A stretch of 39,218 bases of DNA from Thermoanaerobaculia bacterium (GTDB lineage Bacteria > Acidobacteriota > Thermoanaerobaculia > Thermoanaerobaculales > Sulfomarinibacteraceae). Shown here piece after piece: positions 33,237-39,218 of this stretch. The position numbers and the translations under genes are program-made. Numbering within the stretch: the first letter of the stretch is position 1; each line of letters begins with the position of its first letter. The stretch covers positions 1 through 39,218 of the forward strand of contig JAMOVQ010000101.1 in NCBI GenBank assembly GCA_027067575.1, given 5' to 3'. The notes under the pieces were generated by a model. That model worked only from the letters and a program-made list of their open reading frames with translations, did not search any database and was not told the origin of the DNA.

Positions 33237-33938
33237 TCAGCCCGCCGCGCCGCAGGGCGGGAGGCCGGGCAGGGGCGGCAGCACGGTGCTCGTGTCCCAC
33301 TCCAGGCGGACCAGCTCCAGAGTGAACCAGGTCCCGTCCGGCCGGGTGATCCGGACGCGGCCGGGGACCGAGGCGGTGTGTGAGGAGAACGTGATCCGTG
33401 TCCCATCGGGCGTCTCCAGCGCGACGACCCGCCACGGCTCCGGTGCCAGGCGGACGCGGCACCGCCAGCCCGGGGCGGCGAGGGCGACCCACCCGCCGCC
33501 GGCCGGATCCTCCGTGATGTGGCCCGCAGGGAGCCGGCCGCCGAGCAGGAGCGGCACGGCGGAAAGGGGGAGGCTGCCGAGGCCGAGGATCCTGGCCGCC
33601 CGCGCGGGGTCGCGCTCGCACCCGGCGTGGAGATCGAGGAGCCGCACGACCGGCGGATTCCAGGCCGCGATCATGACGGCCCCGCCGAACTGGCGCGAGA
33701 GGACGATCCGCCCCGTCCCGCCCCGTGTCGTGACGGCGACCCGGAGGCCGCCTCCGCGGGAGGTCGCCATCCGGTAGAGCGCGGCCATGTCGCCGGGCAG
33801 CGGCCGCTGGAGCGAGGCCGCTCCATCGAGAGGGTTGGGGACGGCATGTCCTGGGCCTGCGGTGGTGCAGCCCCACGCGAGGGCGAGGGCCGCAAGAGCG
33901 GCGGCGAGCGCCGGCCTACTGCTTCTTCCCGGACCCAC
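33237..33938 (-). CDS. LolB-like outer-membrane lipoprotein
   Basis: The 233-residue protein starts at GTG and has a lipoprotein signal (ALAAALAALALAWGC) with Cys24 as the likely lipidated residue. The mature part is beta-rich and includes ASLQRPLPGDMAALYRMA, an amphipathic stretch, and hydrophobic strands, in the style of LolB or DUF4292. LolB receives lipoproteins from LolA and places them in the outer membrane. Overall identity to LolB is not strong by eye, so a general LolA/LolB-fold call is safer. The GTG overlaps the TPR gene's 3' end by 23 bases, which couples their translation. A TPR gene followed by lolB is a familiar order in proteobacteria. Confidence 0.6.
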   Translation of the reverse strand: MGPGRSSRPALAAALAALALAWGCTTAGPGHAVPNPLDGAASLQRPLPGDMAALYRMATSRGGGLRVAVTTRGGTGRIVLSRQFGGAVMIAAWNPPVVRLLDLHAGCERDPARAARILGLGSLPLSAVPLLLGGRLPAGHITEDPAGGGWVALAAPGWRCRVRLAPEPWRVVALETPDGTRITFSSHTASVPGRVRITRPDGTWFTLELVRLEWDTSTVLPPLPGLPPCGAAG

Positions 33939-35826
33939 TCGCGGCCTCTACCAGCTCGCGGACGTGATCGGAATGTTCGCAGCCGAGGTCGAGCGCCCTC
34001 CGGAGCAGCTCGAGCGCCTCATCCTTCTTGCCCCGCCGGAGGAGGACCTCGCCGAGGTGGGCGAGGACCGTCCCGTCGATGGCGCCTTTCCGGACGGCCA
34101 TCCGGAGCCAGTGCTCGGCCTGTGCCAGGTTGCCCTTCCTGAAGTATACCCAGCCCAGGGAGTCCAGGTACGCGCCGGAGTCCGGATCGGCGGCCACGGC
34201 CCGCTGGATCAGCTCCAGCGCCTCGTCCAGGTGCTCACCCGCGTCCGCCCACATGTACCCAAGGTAGTTGGCGGCATCATCGTCGTCGGGCGTCTGCTCG
34301 AGGATCTTCCGGAACACGGTAGCCGCCTCCTCGCGCCGGCCGAGCCGCTCGAGGGCCGAGGCCTTCGAGAACAGTGCGGAACGGTCGCCGGGGAACCGCT
34401 CGAGGACCGTCTCCGCCGTGGAGAGGAGGGCGTCCCACATCTCGAGAGTCTGGCAGACCTGGAGCGCCGCCATGGCGCCCTCGTGACTCCCGCTCCGGGC
34501 GAGTCGCTGGATGGTATCGAGTCCCTTCCGGTCCCCGCTGCGAAGGCGCATCTCCGCTTCGAGAGCCTGGGCGGCCTCCCTGGCCTCGCCGGAGAGGCGG
34601 GGTTGCAGCCGCAGGAGCGCCCCGACACCCTCGCGCCAGTCCCCGCTCCGGCGGTACGTCTCGGCGAGAAGGACGGGAAGGTCCCGTCCGGCAACCTCGG
34701 GTGATCCGATCCGGCCCAGCCATTCCCGGGCCGCGCCGGGGTGCCCCGCCAGCAGCTCCACTCGGGCGCCGGTCAGGGCCACCTGGATCCCGGCCGGTGA
34801 CGTCCCGTCCTCGCCGGCGGCGCGCCAGGCCCTGCCGAGCTCCCGGCGCGCCTCGGGGAAACGGTTCCGGGCCATGGCGGCCCAGACGAGGATCAACCGC
34901 AAGCCGATATCGTCGGGGTTCTTCTTGAGCAGCTTGCGAACCGTCCGCTCCGCCTCCTGTACGCGGCCCAGATGGACCAGTGCGCTGGCACGGAGTCCGA
35001 GGGCGTCGGTGGAGTCCGGCGCGACGGCGAGAACCGCGTCCAGGATCCGGAGCGCCTTCCCGGCATGGCCGTGATCCAGGAGGAGGGAGGCGGCCTCGAT
35101 CCTGGAGGCCGTGTCCTCCGGTGGGGTGAGGTCCAGAAGCTCCCGTGCCGCCTCGTCGGACCGTCCTGCCTTCTCGAGGAGCGCCACGAGACGCGCGCGG
35201 CACCGGCTGCCGACGCCACTGTCCGGTGCGCACAGCCGGTAGAGGTCGATCGCCTCTTCGAAGCGGCCCGCCTGTTCGAGGGCACCGGCGTTGAGGAGCT
35301 GGAGCCGGGCGACACCGGGTCGCTGCCGGCGGACGGCAGTCAGTAGCTCCGCCGCCTCTGCGCTCTTGCCCTCCTGCATCAGGACACGGGCGAGATCGAT
35401 CTGGACGTTCGGATCGTCCGCTCGTTCGCCGAGGACGTCCCGGAGGAGTCGTTCCGCCTTCGGGAGCAGTCCGGGACGGTTCAGCGCCTGACGGACCATG
35501 GCCGTGGCCAGCACCTTTCGCCCGTACCAGTCGAGGTCGTTCCGGCCTTCGAGGAGCTCCATCGCCTGGCCGGACATTCCGAGATTGTTGAGAAGCGACG
35601 CATAGGCGATCCGGATCTCCACGTTCCGGGCATCCTCGTTCATCGCTTTCCCGTAGAGCTCCAGCGCTTCCCGGTACTGACCGGCCGTCTCGGCGAGGCG
35701 GGCCTGAAGATAGTGGTCCAGCGAGGGTGGAATGGCCACCGGCTCCGGAGTCTCCTGCGAGACGGCGAAGGGTGCCAGCAGGCCTGTGAGGAGCGCCACG
35801 GCAAGAGCGAGGGTCGTCGTCTTCAT
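33916..35826 (-). CDS. Exported TPR-repeat protein
   Basis: The 636-residue protein has a signal peptide (MKTTTLALAVALLTGLLAPFAVSQ) and then TPR helices throughout, e.g. LAETAGQYREALELYGKAM and NYLGYMWADAGEHLDEALELI followed by AYLDSLGWVYFRKGNLAQA. The last motifs match the TPR protein often found next to lolB in proteobacteria. It is expected in the periplasm or at the outer membrane, acting as a scaffold. There is no Shine-Dalgarno site; the ATG lies seven bases after a TACACT box, suggesting leaderless translation. It overlaps the LolB-like gene at its 3' end. Confidence 0.88.
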   Translation of the reverse strand: MKTTTLALAVALLTGLLAPFAVSQETPEPVAIPPSLDHYLQARLAETAGQYREALELYGKAMNEDARNVEIRIAYASLLNNLGMSGQAMELLEGRNDLDWYGRKVLATAMVRQALNRPGLLPKAERLLRDVLGERADDPNVQIDLARVLMQEGKSAEAAELLTAVRRQRPGVARLQLLNAGALEQAGRFEEAIDLYRLCAPDSGVGSRCRARLVALLEKAGRSDEAARELLDLTPPEDTASRIEAASLLLDHGHAGKALRILDAVLAVAPDSTDALGLRASALVHLGRVQEAERTVRKLLKKNPDDIGLRLILVWAAMARNRFPEARRELGRAWRAAGEDGTSPAGIQVALTGARVELLAGHPGAAREWLGRIGSPEVAGRDLPVLLAETYRRSGDWREGVGALLRLQPRLSGEAREAAQALEAEMRLRSGDRKGLDTIQRLARSGSHEGAMAALQVCQTLEMWDALLSTAETVLERFPGDRSALFSKASALERLGRREEAATVFRKILEQTPDDDDAANYLGYMWADAGEHLDEALELIQRAVAADPDSGAYLDSLGWVYFRKGNLAQAEHWLRMAVRKGAIDGTVLAHLGEVLLRRGKKDEALELLRRALDLGCEHSDHVRELVEAASGSGKKQ

Positions 35827-35833
35827 CGAGCCC

Positions 35834-35839
35834 AGTGTA
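35834..35839 (-). promoter_or_regulatory. -10 box at leaderless spacing for the exported TPR gene
   Basis: On the minus strand TACACT is followed by exactly seven bases and the ATG. Transcription would start at or next to the A of the start codon, and no ribosome site is present. The -35 region is GC-rich and weak. Confidence 0.4.
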
Positions 35840-35944
35840 GCGGGGCGGGGCGTCCGGTGCAGCGTGTCGCGGCGGTCTGGAATCGGGAGCGCAACCCGGG
35901 TTTTCCGTGGTGTTCGTCACGGGGTGAGCCGTCGCGCGGGACTC

Positions 35945-35990
35945 CTATTGCGAAAGATTCCTGGACAACGGCTAGGGATTGTGCAATAGT
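35945..35990 (+). promoter_or_regulatory. Promoter and inverted repeat upstream of the Fur-family gene
   Basis: TGGACA (35962-35967), a 17-base spacer and AATAGT (35985-35990) form a plausible promoter. CTATTGC (35945-35951) and GCAATAG (35983-35989) form a perfect 7-bp inverted repeat whose right arm overlaps the -10. This would suit control by a dimeric regulator, perhaps the Fur-family protein itself, although the arms are 31 bases apart. Confidence 0.4.
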
Positions 35991-36023
35991 CGTTCGGGGC
36001 GAGGGCGCCCGGAGGGAGGACCG

Positions 36024-36422
36024 ATGCCGGAAAGAGCACACACGCGGGAGACCAGGCAACGCAAGGTCGTCTACGACGTCCTGTGCCGGACGAGGAGCCA
36101 CCCGACGGCGGACTGGATCTACGAGCAGGCGCGGCAGCGCATGCCAAAGATCTCCCTCGGCACTGTGTACCGGAACCTCAACGTCCTCCGGGACGAGGGG
36201 ATGATCCGGGAGATCCACGGCGTCGACCGGAAGACCCATTTCGACGCGGACATGCAGCCCCACGCCCACTTCGTCTGCACCCGATGCGGGGCGATCCGGG
36301 ACGTGTTCCCCGCACCGGAGGTCGAGTGGCGCAGCCTCAAGGATCTCGTGGGGTGCGAGGTCACCCATCAGGAGATCCAGTTCCGGGGCGTGTGTCCTGC
36401 CTGCCGTCGCCGGGCCCGCTGA
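36024..36422 (+). CDS. Fur family transcriptional regulator (PerR-like)
   Basis: The 132-residue protein has a winged-helix DNA-binding half (TRQRKVVYDVL, KISLGTVYRNLNVLRDEGMI) and a metal-binding half with HFDADMQPHAHFVCTRCG and CPACRRR, giving two CxxC structural zinc sites and His/Asp ligands in the PerR arrangement. The Asp in FDAD and the absence of an EFH-type Fur motif favour a PerR-like peroxide sensor, but this is not settled by eye. The ATG at 36024 follows GGAGGGAGGACCG. DUF2905 follows after 13 bases. It may repress its own promoter and nearby stress genes. Confidence 0.92.
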   Translation: MPERAHTRETRQRKVVYDVLCRTRSHPTADWIYEQARQRMPKISLGTVYRNLNVLRDEGMIREIHGVDRKTHFDADMQPHAHFVCTRCGAIRDVFPAPEVEWRSLKDLVGCEVTHQEIQFRGVCPACRRRAR

Positions 36423-36435
36423 GGAGTGACGTCCC

Positions 36436-36666
36436 GTGCCGCAGGGGGCGACGGGCAACCTCTGGCGTGTTCTCGTCATGGCGGGGGTGGTCCTCGTCGC
36501 CGCAGGCTTTGCACTCCGCTGGGCTCCCCGTGGGCTCGTCCCCGGCCGGCTCCCCGGAGACCTCGTCCTCCGTGGAAAGCACATCACGGTCTTCCTGCCA
36601 CTGGCCACGTCGCTCCTGCTCAGCCTTCTCCTGACGCTGCTCTTCAACTTGCTCCGCAGACGGTGA
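36436..36666 (+). CDS. DUF2905 small membrane protein
   Basis: The 76-residue protein has two membrane helices (VLVMAGVVLVAAGFAL and FLPLATSLLLSLLLTLLF) joined by GRLPGDLVLRGKHITVF, the defining central motif of DUF2905, and ends in Arg residues. The start codon is GTG; GAGGAG lies nine bases upstream, overlapping the Fur-family stop. It is in the same operon as the regulator. The function of the family is unknown. Confidence 0.9.
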   Translation: MPQGATGNLWRVLVMAGVVLVAAGFALRWAPRGLVPGRLPGDLVLRGKHITVFLPLATSLLLSLLLTLLFNLLRRR

Positions 36667-36687
36667 GTGTGCTCTGAACCGATCCGC

Positions 36688-36924
36688 TCAGACCTGGCGG
36701 ACTTCCTCGATCTCCGGCGCATAGAGGAGGATCCTCTCGGTGACGAACTCCCGGAGGGTGTTTCGGGCCATGGGGCACGTGGAGCACGCGCCGCAGAGCT
36801 CGACGGTGACCACACCGCCATCGACCGAGACGAGCCGGATGTCGCCGCCATCCCGTACGAGGACCGGACGCAGCTCGTCGAGCGCTCTCGCGACCCGTTC
36901 CTCGATCGTTCCCCCGATTCCCAT
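36688..36924 (-). CDS. NifU C-terminal domain Fe-S scaffold protein (Nfu type)
   Basis: The 78-residue protein has RPVLVRDGGDIRLVSVDGG and CGACSTCPMA (C44, C47, C50), the NifU C-terminal/Nfu signature, in which the CxxC pair binds an iron-sulfur cluster for delivery to apo-proteins. It is a stand-alone Nfu domain. GGGAG precedes the ATG at 36924; the track start at 37161 crosses the divergent sigma-factor gene and is rejected. It converges with DUF2905 and is divergent from the ECF gene. Confidence 0.95.
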   Translation of the reverse strand: MGIGGTIEERVARALDELRPVLVRDGGDIRLVSVDGGVVTVELCGACSTCPMARNTLREFVTERILLYAPEIEEVRQV

Positions 36925-36999
36925 GGCATCTCCCTTCGCGGCCGGCTCCGCCGGTCTCCCGGGACAACGCGGAAAGCCGTTGCACGATTCCGGATCCGA

Positions 37000-37025
37000 G
37001 AACTTTTCGTTTCCGGTTTCCGTTA
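37000..37025 (+). promoter_or_regulatory. ECF-type promoter upstream of the sigma gene
   Basis: GAAC (37000-37003), a 17-base spacer and CGTTA (37021-37025) match the general GAAC-N17-CGT form of ECF sigma promoters. It is the only T-rich stretch in the region, and a short leader containing GGAGG leads to the ATG at 37044. This placement suggests autoregulation. Confidence 0.45.
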
Positions 37026-37043
37026 CTCTTCGTCGGAGGCACG

Positions 37044-37619
37044 ATGGGGGACCTGGAGACCACGGTGGAACGGTGCAGGGCCGGGGATGACGCGGCGTGG
37101 AACGCCCTGGTGGCCGCGACCATCGGACCACTGTACCGGCTCGCCGCCAGCTACGCTCCATCGGCCGCGGAGGCGGAGGAGCTGACCCAGGAGATCTACC
37201 TCAAGCTGTGGCAGAACCTCCACCAGTACCGGCCCGGGAGCAGCTTCATGGCGTGGGCGTGGCGTGTCGCGAGGAACCTGCTGGTGGACGCCTGGCGCCG
37301 GAGCCGGATGGAGAGGCGGCAGGCATGGCTCGACCCCGAGATTCTCGAACGCCTGCCTTCAGCAGACGACCCGCACCATGCGGCGGAGCGCCGGCAGCGG
37401 CTCCAGCTCGTCGCCCGTGGTCTGCGCCGGCTCGATTCAGAGCTTGCAGAACTCGTGCTGCTCCGGGATTTCGCGGGCTGGTCGTACCGGGAGATCGCGG
37501 ACTCACTGGAGCTGCCCATGGGGACGGTGAAGTCACGCCTCAACAGGGCCCGGTTGGAGCTCGCAGAGGAGGTCCGCCGCCAGGTCAGACTTCGCGTGGT
37601 GGGAGAGGTGACGGCATGA
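37044..37619 (+). CDS. ECF (sigma70-family) RNA polymerase sigma factor
   Basis: The 191-residue protein has region 2 (AEELTQEIYLKLWQNLHQYRPGSSFMAWAWRVARNLLVD, about 42-85) and region 4 (AELVLLRDFAGWSYREIADSL...MGTVKSRLNRARLEL, about 135-175), without regions 1 or 3, as expected for an ECF sigma factor. GGAGG precedes the ATG. Its stop overlaps the start of the anti-sigma gene (ATGA). A candidate ECF-type promoter lies directly upstream. Confidence 0.97.
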   Translation: MGDLETTVERCRAGDDAAWNALVAATIGPLYRLAASYAPSAAEAEELTQEIYLKLWQNLHQYRPGSSFMAWAWRVARNLLVDAWRRSRMERRQAWLDPEILERLPSADDPHHAAERRQRLQLVARGLRRLDSELAELVLLRDFAGWSYREIADSLELPMGTVKSRLNRARLELAEEVRRQVRLRVVGEVTA

Positions 37620-38338
37620 GTTGCACGGATCCGCTCCGGAATCTGCTGCCGGCATGGGTCGCCGGGGAGCTCGACGGCCCTGAGGCCGGACGTGTCGAGG
37701 CGCACGCCGCGGCCTGTCCGGAGTGTGCCGGGCTTGCCGAGACGCTCCGGGAGATCGCGGGGGCGACGGAACCCTTTGGGACGGTCGAACCGCCGGATGG
37801 TCTCGAGACTACGGTTTCGGGCCGTTCGTGCCCGCGCTGGCAGGCTGCGCTGACGGCGGCCCTGGATGGGGAGCTTCCGGAAGACCGGCTCGGCCAACTG
37901 TTGGAGCACATGGAGTCGTGTGCTGGATGTTCGGCGGTGTGGACGGCCCTGACGGTGCTCCGCGAGGCGGGCGAGGCGCTCACCGTTCCCCCGGGGCTCG
38001 AGGCGCGGTGCCGCGCCGTTCCCGGTGCGGAAAGATCGTTCAGCTTGCCGGGTACCAGAACGGCCGTGGCGGTGGCCTACGCGGCGGCGCTGGTGGTCTC
38101 GCTGGTTCTCGGGAACCCGGTCGCCCTGGCCCGGAACCAGATGCATGCGGTGACCGGACACATCGGGCGAACGGTCCGCACCGGCGTGGTCACGCTCCGC
38201 GACGAGGGACGTGGCGAGCTGAGGATGCTCGTCTGGCGTGCCTGGCGCATGGGGAACGGTGTGGCCGCGGTGGTTCGGAGTGCGTTCAGGCCCGTGACGG
38301 GGTCTGGACCGGACGACAGGAAAGGAGAGAGAGCATGA
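37616..38338 (+). CDS. Anti-sigma factor with two zinc-finger (ZAS) domains
   Basis: The 240-residue protein has two zf-HC2/ZAS motifs: HAAACPEC (about 29-36) with an early Cys, and HMESCAGC (about 101-108) with a preceding Cys. A single membrane helix follows (about 144-160, AVAVAYAAALVVSLVL), and the C-terminal region is basic and extracytoplasmic. Cytoplasmic ZAS domains hold the ECF sigma factor inactive. Two ZAS domains in one chain is less usual. The track start at 37097 is a shadow; ATG 37616 overlaps the sigma stop. The stop overlaps the next gene's ATG. Confidence 0.9.
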   Translation: MSCTDPLRNLLPAWVAGELDGPEAGRVEAHAAACPECAGLAETLREIAGATEPFGTVEPPDGLETTVSGRSCPRWQAALTAALDGELPEDRLGQLLEHMESCAGCSAVWTALTVLREAGEALTVPPGLEARCRAVPGAERSFSLPGTRTAVAVAYAAALVVSLVLGNPVALARNQMHAVTGHIGRTVRTGVVTLRDEGRGELRMLVWRAWRMGNGVAAVVRSAFRPVTGSGPDDRKGERA

Positions 38339-38883
38339 ACAATGACGTTTCACTTCCACGGACGGGCCCGGAGCCGGGACAGGTGCCCCGCCCGCTTCCA
38401 GCGGTGCCGGCGTCCGAGGTATCACCTGGTGCGGCGGTGCTCCTCTCGTTTCTCCCGGGACTCGGCCACGTGTACCTCGGACTCTACGAACGGGCGGTGG
38501 TGCTATTCGTGACCTTCCTCGCCGCCGTGGCACTGGCGGGGCACGCTGACAGCTTCGGGCTCGTGGCGGCGTTCGCCTGGTTCTTCGGACCGATCGACGC
38601 CTACCGTCAGGCACGCCTGATCAACCTGACGGGGCGGCGGGAGGAGGCTCCGCGAACGGGAACGCGGGGGGGGAGCCTGGGCCTTGGTGTGTTCCTGACG
38701 GTTGTCGGAGTGCTCCTCCTGCTCGACCGGTTCTTCGAGATCGATCTGAGCTGGGTGGTGGACTGGTGGCCCGTGCTGCTGGTCGCCGTGGGGCTCTACC
38801 TGGTGGGATCGGCGATCGTGGAGATGCGGCGCAGCCGGCTCCCGGACGAACCGGAACCGTGGGAGCCTTCCGGGGAGGAGTGA
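38335..38883 (+). CDS. DUF5668/LiaF-like membrane protein with N-terminal TM2-like region
   Basis: The 182-residue protein has a polar Pro-rich N-terminus, then a TM2-like membrane region (LLSFLPGLGHVYLGLYERAVVLF, FGPIDAYRQARLI) and a second part matching the LiaI-LiaF-like DUF5668 domain (LGVFLTVVGVLLLLDRFF...WWPVLLVAVGLYLVG). Its ATG overlaps the anti-sigma stop (ATGA), and AAAGGAG precedes it. Such proteins tend to be found with envelope-stress regulators. It is likely part of the same stress response. Confidence 0.85.
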   Translation: MNNDVSLPRTGPEPGQVPRPLPAVPASEVSPGAAVLLSFLPGLGHVYLGLYERAVVLFVTFLAAVALAGHADSFGLVAAFAWFFGPIDAYRQARLINLTGRREEAPRTGTRGGSLGLGVFLTVVGVLLLLDRFFEIDLSWVVDWWPVLLVAVGLYLVGSAIVEMRRSRLPDEPEPWEPSGEE

Positions 38884-39218
38884 GGGTGCGCGGCGGTCTG
38901 CCAGAGCGAACATCTGCCAGGGGAAGGTGGTTGCACTGCCGGCTAGTGGTGAGGTGATCACGGGGAGAGAGAGGAGCCTGGCGTCGATCCTTCGGGGCGC
39001 GCCGAGCAGGGCTTGTATCCAGGCTGCGGAAAACCCGCTCGGCCGGGGGGCGAACCGGCGGCCGGCCCCCGCGCTTCGCGCGGGCTGCGCGCCTCGCCCG
39101 CGCGTCCCGGTGGGAGCGAGCTCCCCCCGGGACGCCCGTGCGACGCGCTGGCGCCGCCTGCGGCGTCGCTGCCGGCCGCCTGGGCTTCGTTGGAGGGCTT
39201 CGAGTCATCGTCTTTGGA
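38884..39218. other. Gene-free right edge
   Basis: No gene is supported after the DUF5668 protein. The main content is a run of GC-rich palindromes (39068-39169). The arginine- and proline-rich ORFs here are shadows. Confidence 0.55.
39068..39169. repeat. Cluster of three GC-rich palindromes
   Basis: There are three stems in a row: CCCGCGC-TTC-GCGCGGG (39068-39084); a 14-base arm pair with one mismatch around a 2-base loop (39104-39117 and 39120-39133); and GCGACGC/GCGTCGC (39140-39146 and 39163-39169). There is no T-tract. The set resembles an extragenic palindrome (REP-like) block behind the sigma-factor operon. Confidence 0.5.

Noticed and set aside
31474-33777. 767-residue plus-strand ORF opposite the subtilase
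   Set aside because: Antisense shadow; the minus strand has a full S8 catalytic triad.
1-39218. tRNA, rRNA, CRISPR array, insertion sequence or prophage
   Set aside because: No TPsiC-like box in context, no direct-repeat/spacer pattern, no transposase or integrase motif and no phage structural gene was seen on either strand.

Overview
The window is very GC-rich, densely coded DNA from what is almost certainly a Gram-negative, diderm bacterium. It encodes a YdiY-type outer-membrane protein ending in Phe, a LolB-like lipoprotein, and several large exported proteins built from PKD, dockerin, YD/RHS, InlB-like and anchor domains. Strong Shine-Dalgarno sites, GTG/TTG starts and 4-bp ATGA/GTGA/TTGA overlaps are common. 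The mix of an RHS protein, dockerin-ended proteins, an IPTL-CTERM-like tail and a S8 protease with long repeated domains resembles Acidobacteriota (Thermoanaerobaculia-like). That placement is inference, because no rRNA or other strong taxonomic marker is present. No tRNA, rRNA, CRISPR array, insertion sequence or phage gene was seen.

Layout. (1) 147-2457, minus strand: a DUF937 protein, then a tight osmotic/envelope cluster of a DUF481 (YdiY-like) outer-membrane protein, a Kbp/YgaU-like BON-LysM protein and MscL with a C-terminal zinc ribbon. (2) 2595-8698, plus: a HerA/DUF87-type ATPase with a long coiled-coil tail, a 22-residue hydrophobic micro-ORF with an excellent ribosome site, and a large secreted heparinase II/III-like protein with DNRLRE, PKD-like and dockerin domains. 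(3) 9061-12912, plus: rplS, rnhB and a 953-residue TPR protein. (4) 13018-21146, minus: a giant PKD/RHS protein with an unrecognised 262-residue C-terminus, followed by an exported repeat protein that carries a single leading YD repeat, a choice-of-anchor U-like domain, InlB-type repeats, a dockerin and an IPTL-CTERM-like tail. (5) 21493-22718, minus: HU and a site-2 (M50) protease, translationally coupled. (6) 23136-24735, plus: a PrsW-family intramembrane protease with an N-terminal SHOCT-like segment, and an acidic unknown protein. (7) 24778-33066, minus: a S8 subtilase with P-domain and duplicated C-terminal modules, a PKD/dockerin secreted protein, and a three-gene ABC-2 exporter. (8) 33237-35826, minus: an exported TPR protein overlapping a LolB-like lipoprotein. 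(9) 36024-36924: a Fur/PerR-like regulator with DUF2905, converging on a NifU-C domain Fe-S scaffold. (10) 37044-38883, plus: ECF sigma factor, double-ZAS anti-sigma factor and a DUF5668 membrane protein. The right end (38884-39218) is non-coding and rich in GC palindromes.

The main themes are envelope and stress homeostasis (ydiY-like/kbp/mscL; ECF sigma/anti-sigma; PrsW and S2P proteases; Fur and Nfu) and a set of large secreted proteins. The least explained elements are the RHS C-terminus with no visible immunity gene, structured leaders and intergenic inverted repeats around the exported-protein genes, the 22-residue membrane micro-ORF, the apparently leaderless start of the TPR gene, and the pairing of a K+-binding-type protein with MscL.
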